Assembly (NCBI GenBank): GCA_015680905.1 | Contig: CM027382.1 | Coordinates: 13,179,501-13,243,500 of the forward strand | Length of the DNA: 64,000 bases | From: Coptis chinensis | Lineage: Eukaryota; Streptophyta; Magnoliopsida; Ranunculales; Ranunculaceae | Direction: 5' to 3' | Shown: piece by piece, positions 56,300 through 64,000 of the stretch | Layout: each line of letters begins with the position of its first letter | How positions within the stretch are numbered: position 1 is the stretch's first letter | Translations under genes and position numbers: made by a program | The notes under the pieces: model-generated | Databases searched by the model: none | What the model saw: the letters and a program-made list of their open reading frames with translations, nothing else | What the model was told of the DNA's origin: nothing

Positions 56300-56480
56300 A
56301 TCTACTTTAAGATATATACAAAACTAGAATCCTATGAAAAGTGAACTTCCAATCACTTAGTAAAATCTAATCTATTAATCTAAAAAAACCTATATATATA
56401 CAAAAAAAACTATTGCATTACACATATCGAAAAACAAGCTAAGGTAGCCTATTTTCTTCCTCTTCTCCATTATTTACAAT
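56300..56480. repeat. Third partial copy of the dsRBD-gene leader
   Basis: ATACAAAACTAGAATCCTAT and AACCTATATATATACAAAAA parallel the sequence near 51185-51265. The match fades after about 180 bp and no dsRBD-like exon follows. Confidence 0.45.
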
Positions 56481-57290
56481 TATTTTTTGACTTCATTTCA
56501 TATTGAAAATACTGATTATGTCTTTTTTTTGTTATATTAAAGAGTATTGGATCAATAATTTATAAATTTTATTATCTATATTGCAAATAATGGCATATGA
56601 AAATTACAACTTATGTAAAGTACCCTAATAATAGATAGATATCCAAAAAATAGAAGATGACTTTAGAAAACATTAAAATATGATCACCTGACCTGCCTCA
56701 CAAAGTGATGACTAAATAATCTTTAAAAAATTGCCACTTTTAGAACTGGAATTGTAAAACACGGTAAAAAAAATTTGCCACTTTGAGAGCTGGAACTGGA
56801 AAACACATATGTACTAACGCTCTTACACATTCACAAAAAGAAAAGAAAGTGCACAAAATGAGAATTATCCAAAAGTACGAAAACTTCATTCATCATCCTA
56901 CCATCCTACTTTTATTTGCCATCGACCAAGCAAATAAAAAATAAGATTTCTTTCAAACAATTTAGTCGCATTTGACAAATTATTTGCTTAGCATGTTCTA
57001 GAGCAATACATCAAATGTTTATTCCACCCAAAAAGATTGAAGTAACCAAACCTTGATTGTCAAACCCCAAGTTCTTTTCTATAAAATTCTGAAAATGTCA
57101 AGGTCTTCGAACTTTCGAAGTCATTCTATCTTAAAACGGAGTGGGATGGTATTACAAATTTAAGATGGACTACATAGTGACAATCTTCAGAAATAAACTG
57201 TATTACAAATTAAACACTATGAAATCACATGTTTTTTAAGCAGACTTCAGCTTGCTACCGCCTGCATGGGCTGGTAACACCATCTTTATG
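56481..57290. other. Spacer, nothing recognised
   Basis: AT-rich. TTTGCCACTTTGAGAGCTGG and a similar phrase upstream at about 56730 form a small local duplication. No gene recognised. Confidence 0.45.
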
Positions 57291-57359
57291 ACGTATGCTG
57301 AAAAATCATTTTGTTTGAAATATGCTTTTCAGCTAGATTTTCACCTGCACGAAAGAGTG

Positions 57360-57515
57360 TCAATTTAGTCTCTAAGATGTGTCTTATGGCATGACGACAT
57401 ACCTCTTCCATGTGAACAATATACATCTATACAATAGAATTATCCATGTTTACCTCAATAGTAATGTCTCGAGGATGAAAAGCCAAACATGTAGTTGTGA
57501 TTATCGTCATGGCCT
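57360..57515 (-). pseudogene. TOPLESS-like WD40 fragment
   Basis: The minus strand reads MTIITTTCLAFHPRDITIEV, NMDNSIV, a stop, MYIVHMEEV. The order resembles the TOPLESS corepressor WD40 segment A-A-T-x-L-A-F-H-P-Q-D-N-N-I-I-x-I-G-M-D-D-S-x-I-x-I-Y-N-V-R-V-D-E-V. The core L-A-F-H-P-R-D and the spacing to M-D-N-S and the Y-x-V-x-x-E-E-V tail match. It is strongly decayed. Confidence 0.5.
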
Positions 57516-57697
57516 GCATTTGACTAAAACAAAATGCAATCATTGACCAAGAGCAAAATCATTGGGTTAGCATGACATCAAAGAAATCCACACACAACTC
57601 TTCATTACCTTAAATGTCGAAAGAGATGTTTATCTCGCCACCTTTGAATTGAACAAAAACCTTTTGGAAGGATACAACGCGATTGCGAACATACTAA

Positions 57698-57805
57698 AAT
57701 AATTATATGCGGAGTTGCGGACTTTCTCTTTTGAACTAAAAAAATGTGGTAGATTTGTCATTTGCATAGAGACGGATGCCATGGAAGCGGAATCTATAAG
57801 ACATG
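57698..57805 (+). pseudogene. RNase H-like (RVT_3) fragment
   Basis: The frame reads YAELRTFSFELKKCGRFVIC and IETDAMEAESI. This resembles the middle of the plant RNase H-like domain: A-E-L-x-A-L-x-x-G-L-x-x-A followed by V-x-V-E-T/S-D-x-x-x-A-V. Glu and Asp of the catalytic set are kept. It is short. Confidence 0.5.
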
Positions 57806-59544
57806 TACCAATATTAGTATATTATCAATCTTAAAGCTACGGAAGCTATAAGATATGTACCAATATTAGTATATTGTCAATCTTGAAGCCATATCGAAAA
57901 CAATAATACCAGTTTTACTATATACCAATCTTAATATTGTAAGAAGTTATCTCCATTTTAACTTTTTTGTTGACTTGAACAACATTAGATAAAGAACTAA
58001 TCTCAAAATCCATTCCTCAATCAAGCTGATAGTGAGTACTTGTAAATAATTTTGATCTAATGCAAACAATAGCAAATAAGATCAGACTAAATGCTTAGTT
58101 AGAAGAAAAAAAAATTATAACAATAATAGAAGTCTTAAGATTATACCAATTGGTAGTAGTAGATACTAAGGAGCAATAATGAAGTTGAAAATCTTACGAT
58201 ACAAAAATGCAAGTCTTAAAAGGCTTGTTAAGTTTTGACAATATTATACCTCTCAAGTATAAAAATTGGGTGGTTCAATTCACAAAATATGTTCACAACA
58301 ACCTATTGATTGGTTACACTTGAGGGTGAGTTCCTATTTTCTAGATGGACAAAGAAACCAATAAATAATTGACTACACTCTTTGCTATAAGTTATTGGAG
58401 GCTCTATTTGTTGCGTTCACAGAAATAACTTAAATGCAACTAAGTTTTCAAAATGGGTCTTTTGGTAGATATATCTCGCTAGTGAAAGTTGTCAAAAAAA
58501 AAAAAAAAAAAAAGTTCCATCTCATTCATGCAAATCTATTTACCAATGTGTGTACCAGTTTTGCTATCACAATTGAATAGACCAATTAGAAACACGATTA
58601 CTCTTCGGAAGAGTAAGTGAGTTTTATACAGATTTTGACTTCACTACATGTCCATGTCATATGAACCAATATGGCCACCAAACCTCATGATCAATTCATC
58701 CTAGAGCACAATGAAAATAAGTAACAAAGCTCATATAAATAAAGTAATAAACTATATTTAGAACAGTGCAAAAAACATGAGAAATTCTAAATCAGTCCAA
58801 ATATCGAAGGTAGCTTCTTTATCCTTTTTCTTCTATTACACATAGACATTGCGAATTACAATGTAGAACTAATAGGAAAATAAGGTGAAAATCTACTTAA
58901 CCGATCGTATTTCCATCATCTCAACGTAAAGTCAATATCTCACCGATAAGATGACCTCTTCTCAAATGCCCATCTGACACATAGAGCATTAGACAAAAAA
59001 TATTGTCATAAGATACAGTGGGCATTCTCAAAAATTCTTGTTGTTGTATCATAAAAACGTTGTATCATGCATTATCATTTTGATAATTTAAGTAGCTTGT
59101 GAGCTTGTTTTACTCATACTAAGGAATGCTTCTTGAAGCCAAATAAGGGCATAAACGACTATAAAGGGTCTTGAGTACCTTCCCTTCCCTTCAGAAACCA
59201 ACTAAGGCAACTCTGATTGAATGCAAAATCCCGCTAGCCATTATTCGTAAGATTTACTCCTAGATCCATGAAGGAAATGGGCATCTGCATGTGAACCGGT
59301 GTAGATAAGCGAAGAGCAGAAAGAGGAATCACAAACTAAATTCATTCTTTCTTAATTTGATTGAACTTACTGGTATGATGATCTTAATCTAAGCTAAGTA
59401 AAGAAGATTTCGTAAAAAAAACCAATCTTTAGCATACTTCACAACTTATCAATTCTTTGTTATTCAACACCATTAAAAATGATAGAAATTGATGTGTTCT
59501 CTTTTGGATCTGAAACAAAGTTGACAGGTTTAAGCAAATACTAA
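57806..59544. other. Spacer, nothing recognised
   Basis: AT-rich with repeated ATATGTACCAATATTAGTAT at about 57800 and 57854, a 50-bp-scale local duplication, and a poly-A tract at 58495-58513. No gene recognised. Confidence 0.45.
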
Positions 59545-59621
59545 ATATCGAAAACCTCGGAGATCGAAGAGTCGGGAACAAATAATGTTTTTTCGAATTC
59601 TATCGAAATTCGGGGTGTGAC
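59545..59621 (+). mobile_element. Inverted 3' end fragment of the chromovirus LTR
   Basis: These 77 bp are the reverse complement of the first bases at 36488, ending CGAAATTCGGGGTGTGACA. In element terms it is the 3' end of a plus-strand LTR. It is joined directly to the minus-oriented LTR fragment that begins at 59622. Confidence 0.8.
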
Positions 59622-59945
59622 AGTTTGGTGATTTGTCCATACAATTTACAATATAAATGTAGCACCATTAAACAGTCCACAATCCACAACCAAATCCCAA
59701 AAATCTAAAGTCCATGAATCTAAGTCCGTATAAAATTTAATACTCATAAAAACATATATATCAAATTCTTATTATCAGAATTCCCCTCTAGTTACGTACC
59801 AATATTATATTGCACTATTCACGTCAAAACTTAATTAGATAATGACAAACAAGGTTATACAATGTTCGACAATATTTTATTATTACAATTGTCCATAAAA
59901 TCAAATATGTGAAAATCTGGAAAAAGTTAACATTCCACAATCAAC

Positions 59946-60052
59946 GGTCAAAGGTCAAAGTCAACGGTCAATGGTCAAAGTCAATGGTCAACAACCAAAG
60001 TCAACAGTCAATGGTCAACGGTCAAAGTCAACACGTCATTATCAAAGTCAAA
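59946..60052 (-). promoter_or_regulatory. Dense W-box array (13 TTGAC cores) in the LTR
   Basis: In about 107 bp the plus strand holds 13 GTCAA words, each preceded by A or G. The minus strand, which is the LTR's sense strand, therefore carries 13 TTGACC or TTGACT sites, the W-box core bound by WRKY factors. Examples are GGTCAATGGTCAAAGTCAAT on the plus strand. Spacing is 6-10 bp. The solo LTR at 36488-39825 lacks this block. Confidence 0.7.
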
Positions 60053-60249
60053 CTGTCGTTCCATGTTCATGTGTTCAAGGTCATAGCCATGCCATGGTGG
60101 CTATTTAAGGTCAATGTGCATGGCTCATGGGCTCATGACTAAGGTAATGGTTCGGACCCAACTGGCCAAGCCTAAACCTTAGAACCCGGCCCCAAAAGTT
60201 TAAATGTTGAAAGACCCAATTTGGATCTCTATTTTTAAGTCCTCTGGAC

Positions 60250-60440
60250 TGGCCCCAAACAATATTAGAAACTGGCCTAAAACAGTTAAGTGGTTCGGCC
60301 CAAAAATTGAACGGAAACCGGCCTAAAACTTTAAATTAAACTGGCCCAAACTAAACACAACCGGGCCCAACCAAAAATAGAAATTTTGGCCCAGCAACTA
60401 ATCAAGCTTAGGCCCAAGCCTCAAGCCCAACCCAACAGAT
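60250..60440. promoter_or_regulatory. GGCCCA motif array, decayed copy
   Basis: Five exact GGCCCA words and several near matches (GGCCTA, GGCCCC, AGCCCA) correspond in place to the array at 38425-38715. Confidence 0.5.
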
Positions 60441-61525
60441 CTAGTGAAACTAGAATACGTCCGGGAGCACCGGATCGCACTCACCTTCTTCTTCCTCCAA
60501 CAGATCCTCCACCACCAATTCGGCCACCGCCAATACCGATCGCCACTCCTCCCAATCTACCTGAAAATGCTCAGGGGAAAAACCCCCACAACATTAACAA
60601 AACCGAAAACCCTAACTCTTTAAATCCAAACTTCACCAAACTGGATCTGGAAAAATTTCGGGCCGCCATTAATGAATCCTTCAAGCTTTAACAGCCCTCA
60701 TCCCATCGTCAAAACCCATACCCCACACTTCCCAATAACAACTAAGCTTAAATCAAACGGGGTTCAACCCACATCAATTAAGGCAGACGTTTCCCACCTT
60801 CGACAGCCTCCACAAAAATTCAAACCCGACCTCACCCAATCATCAAATCAACAATCCACATTCAATATAAATACCCAACACTTCATAACACTAGGAGTTT
60901 AAAACCCACACAAAACAAAGAGTTAAAACTATGCAGACGATTTACGTGGAGGTCGACGCCATTAACGCCTCAAGCTTGACCGAGCCGGCGGTTTAAGTTC
61001 AGAGTTTCAAAACCACAAACAAAAAAAGTCTAAACGAAACACAAACCGAAATCTTGCTGTGAGGCTTGCGCCGCCATTAACAGCTTCTCGAAGCTTCGAC
61101 AGTTTAAGGCATAATATCACAATTCAACAGTTCAAATAAAATTTCCAGAGTTTCAACTTTAATAACACACAGATTTCAACCGAAAAGAAACCGACAGTAA
61201 CGAGACTTTAATAAAAAAATTCTATAAAATATCTACTTACTTGTATTAAAACCCGACGAATCCCTCATCGTCCGAATCGTCGCGCTCCACCCTCTAGCAA
61301 ACGAGTTTCTAGCTCTACCTCCATTTTTATTATTTTTTTATTCTCCAAGAACCCTATTCTCTAGAACAATGTGATTATATACTTGGGTTTGAAACCCAAG
61401 CCCAACACAGACTCGGGCCCAGAAACCAGACCCACCTATCCTAAATTCAATCCAACCAATTTTTAAATAAATAATTTAATTAATAAATTAATAACTAAAT
61501 ACATATTTTAAATACGGGCGTTACA

Positions 61526-61566
61526 GCTATACACATCTTAAAAGAATATCGTCCCGAGATTCGGAA
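61526..61566 (-). mobile_element. Chromovirus 3' internal tail and polypurine region
   Basis: On the minus strand the bases just before the LTR start read CGAATCTCGGGACGATATTC, then TTTTAAG. This is the hallmark end of chromovirus polyproteins (a GAATT-CGGGACGAA-TTC-TTTTAAG-type sequence) placed before TGTAACGCCC. The expected purine-rich GGTGGG has become ATGTGTATAGC. It fixes the LTR orientation. Confidence 0.7.
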
Positions 61567-62690
61567 GTAAAGTAATCTATACGAACAAATAACATTGGTG
61601 ATTAACTTAGAACCTACACAAGAATGTACAGAGATTAAACTTAAATAAGATAACATTGATATTAATTATTTTAAATCATTCCAGAATATATGTCTTCATG
61701 CCATTACAAAATCTATCATATTTTAACTGTCTATATTAAAACACTTTATTATTGTCACTTAAACGCAAGATAAATATATCATTTCTCATTAGCATGCAGT
61801 TTCTTGACACGTAGCAGTCTCTACGAAAAATTAATATTCTACTTAACTAATCAATAATATGGGGTAAGTTCATCCATGCATAAAACATTATGGAGTCTTT
61901 CATTATCATGCACCAAAGAAAAAAAAATTGTGCCCTAATACACTCAAAATAAAAATCACTCATGTCATTGATACTACAATAAAACTTTATATTTACTTTA
62001 GTCATGCTATCAAAAATATTAAATTTAAAACAACCCTTGAATCCTAATTCATGCTTGCAACTGGATCAAATATAGCACGAATCAAAAATAATTTTTCATA
62101 TTCATCTATCAAAATCATATAGACTGAAACAAAACAATTAAGAATAAATACTCGACGCTCATTGCTATTATTATTATTACTAATTATTTTAACCGGTGAA
62201 AAGATTCAAAAATTAATCTCCATATACAGTGACAATTAACATAAGACTTGCTACCATATAACACGAATTTTAAATTTTTTAGGATAATATAAACTCACTT
62301 CTAACATATCACCCATAACAAGTTATATTCTCACGGTAATATTTATGAACCATAAATCAAGGTATATATTTAAGAATACTCGAATATGCAAAAATCAATG
62401 TGAAACTAATTTAACAATATTAATAAATCCTGTCATAATTTATCGGCACGAAGCACACTTATAAGACAAAATAAAAATCCGTTTGTTGTTGAAATACGAT
62501 CATCATTATATTAAGACATCCTCTACATAAATTCCAATATATTTTAAAAATAACAATTATCACCATTATTTTAATTAATCATTAATAACGTGACTTTAAG
62601 AAAACAATCTACACATGCATGTTTTCTTGGTAAAACAATATTATCATCATATACCCGGTAATAGTTTATCTATATACCATAATATAAAAA

Positions 62691-62804
62691 CGTGTATACG
62701 CAAGTATACATATCTCAAAAAGAATACCCGTGTATACGCAAGTATACACATCTCAAAAAGAATACACGTGTATACGTAAGTATACACATATCAAAAAGAA
62801 TACA
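62691..62804 (+). repeat. 38-bp tandem repeat, three copies
   Basis: CGTGTATACGCAAGTATACA starts at 62691, 62729 and (with one change) 62767. Each unit contains the palindrome-like GTATAC. Copies are nearly identical. Confidence 0.9.
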
Positions 62805-62972
62805 CGTATATTTTATTATTATTATTTTTTTGTCTATTTATAATTAATCACATCTAGTAAATTAATCTCTTATACTTCAAAATACTATTAATCCATTAAA
62901 GTGTACGAGTGAGGTGAGATAGTTCCTCCAACACCGAGGCAATTAGTTCCTTACTCAGTACGTCACAAAGTC

Positions 62973-63014
62973 ATCAGTTAATGCAGCTCATTCATCAGTT
63001 AATGCAACTCATTC
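62973..63014 (+). repeat. 21-bp direct duplication
   Basis: ATCAGTTAATGCAGCTCATT is followed immediately by a second copy with A in place of G. Confidence 0.85.
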
Positions 63015-64000
63015 AATATAGATCAAAATATCTTCTTGTTTCTTAAATAATAACATAACACTCCAATACAAAGTTCACAGACATGTAGTCGCACTTAATC
63101 CATAATCCATGTGAAAATGATCACCAACAACAAAACCACACTATAGCAGCACACATCATTTTGATAAAATCCGTTAATAATTAACATATAATAAATGTAA
63201 CTACTCCTCATATGATAAGGAAACAAAAACATCATTTCATATCCACTCCACCAGTAACTAATATAAATATACACATTACACATATAATCAAATCAAGAAA
63301 ACTATTGACTCTCTTTAAATATCTAAATATTTAGTTTTTCGTGTTTCATTAACTATTTGCTTATACTGATTTTATGTAATTAACCTTATTTACCATCTAA
63401 TAAAATAGTTAATAGTAATGACTTATTTTGTAATGAATATCAGATTAGGATAGTAATTAACCTCAGTTATTAGATACTTGTAAAATATGATACTTTGATT
63501 TCAAAATGAATAGTCAAAGGAATAACGACTTATAAATGTACCAATACTCTAAAAGCCTTAGGTCTAAAGTCACAATGAACCAATCTTTAGAGGACACTTA
63601 CAACCCAACTTCTTAACATACAAACGTGCATAAGGAATAAAGAGCAAGGACGATATATACCTGAAACCAATGAAAAAAAGCAAGTATAAGGGGGACTGAC
63701 AATAATGGCAGCCACTTGTCTCGTCAATGCTGCCTCAATTGTTATTGGTGCCAACTGCCAAGTGGCATTGCACTACCTTATCGATTTGAAAAATACACCA
63801 GCAAATAAACCACATTAACCAATTGTGATAATATATCAAACCAAAGCAAAAACCTCAAAAGAAAAACCATGGAGAGCTAGTTTTGTCTTGGACAGGTTCA
63901 AATCAATTCACTTTGTTTTATCATGCAATGAAGATTTTAGGCAATGACAATCAGATATATATATATAAGAAGTTTTTAAACCTCAGTTTTTTATATTTCG

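Larger units (their letters stand above)
59622..61525 (-). mobile_element. Truncated chromovirus LTR, third copy
   Basis: From 59622 the sequence follows the LTR at 36488-39825 from about its position 38270 to its end: GTCCATACAAT, TAAACAGTCCA, CTGGCCCCAAACAATATTAG, the GCCGCCATTAACAGCTTC region, and the end AATACGGGCGTTACA at 61525. The inner 1.8 kb of the LTR is missing. Compared with the solo LTR it has an extra segment of about 450 bp that includes a W-box array. Element orientation is minus, and the family's 3' internal tail lies just beyond 61526, so this is the 5' part of a 3' LTR. Confidence 0.8.
61567..64000. other. AT-rich DNA, no polyprotein or gene recognised
   Basis: An intact chromovirus would have its integrase on the minus strand here, but no open frame or motif of it is seen. 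An LTR-like phrase, ATAGTTCCTCCAACACCGAG, at about 62920 suggests a further diverged LTR piece. A plus-strand frame MAATCLVNAASIVIGANCQV at about 63704 is unrecognised. (TA)n occurs near 63955. Confidence 0.4.

Noticed and set aside
1-64000. CRISPR arrays, bacterial operons or ribosomal RNA genes
   Set aside because: None seen; introns, plant transposons and AT-rich spacers show plant nuclear DNA. I could not run a tRNA search, so a tRNA gene may have been missed.

Overview
This is nuclear DNA of a higher plant, most likely a eudicot. It is AT-rich and intron-bearing, and its transposons are of plant families: Ty3/gypsy elements of the Tat and Tekay-like chromovirus lineages, CACTA, hAT-like and Mutator-like DNA elements, a Helitron helicase relic and LINE relics. 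The recognisable proteins match plant orthologues. Almost nothing is an intact gene. The only candidate host gene is an unrecognised first exon at 7-297 on the minus strand with a promoter-like region behind it. All identifications come from remembered family motifs, not from a search.

Layout. 1-6.7 kb: the candidate exon, a LINE relic, a segment bounded by a perfect 62-bp inverted repeat, a small MITE, then a chimeric pseudogene joining a UBP26-like fragment to a UVSSA-like fragment. 6.7-11.5 kb: GC-richer sequence resembling plant mitochondrial DNA, split by a 3.7-kb solo LTR (target duplication ATAAG) that itself holds a hAT-like element with an 8-bp target duplication. 12.5-29.4 kb: CACTA territory. 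A 10.9-kb CACTA element (14925-25798) has matching termini and a 3-bp ATT duplication. It carries intron-containing fragments of an ERECTA-type receptor kinase, PEX6, HASTY/exportin-5 and eIF3e. A second pair of CACTA-like ends at 12565 and 29390 brackets it, together with a fragmentary ERGIC3/Erv46 gene.

29.8-40.5 kb: one degraded Tat-lineage retrotransposon (5' LTR, tRNA-Asp-like primer site, gag, protease, RT, RNase H, second RNase H, integrase, 3' untranslated region with hairpins). Its 3' LTR is missing and it is interrupted by a 3.3-kb chromovirus solo LTR (duplication AAACC). 41.4-57.5 kb: a mosaic of short, intron-containing fragments of many host genes in both orientations (aspartic protease, BAT1, P450, MTP1, MHX, a duplicated FUSC-family exon, TPLATE, BAH-like, TOPLESS-like) beside a Helitron helicase fragment. 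Between them lie two degraded copies of an unfamiliar gene family with double-stranded-RNA-binding-like domains followed by coiled coils. 59.5-64 kb: a truncated third chromovirus LTR carrying a dense W-box array, the family's 3' internal tail, and AT-rich DNA with no genes.

The host-gene pieces do not form a pathway; what unites them is capture. The strongest candidates for something new are the multi-gene CACTA element, the 41-57 kb fragment mosaic, the dsRBD-like family, and the promoter-motif arrays inside the chromovirus LTRs.
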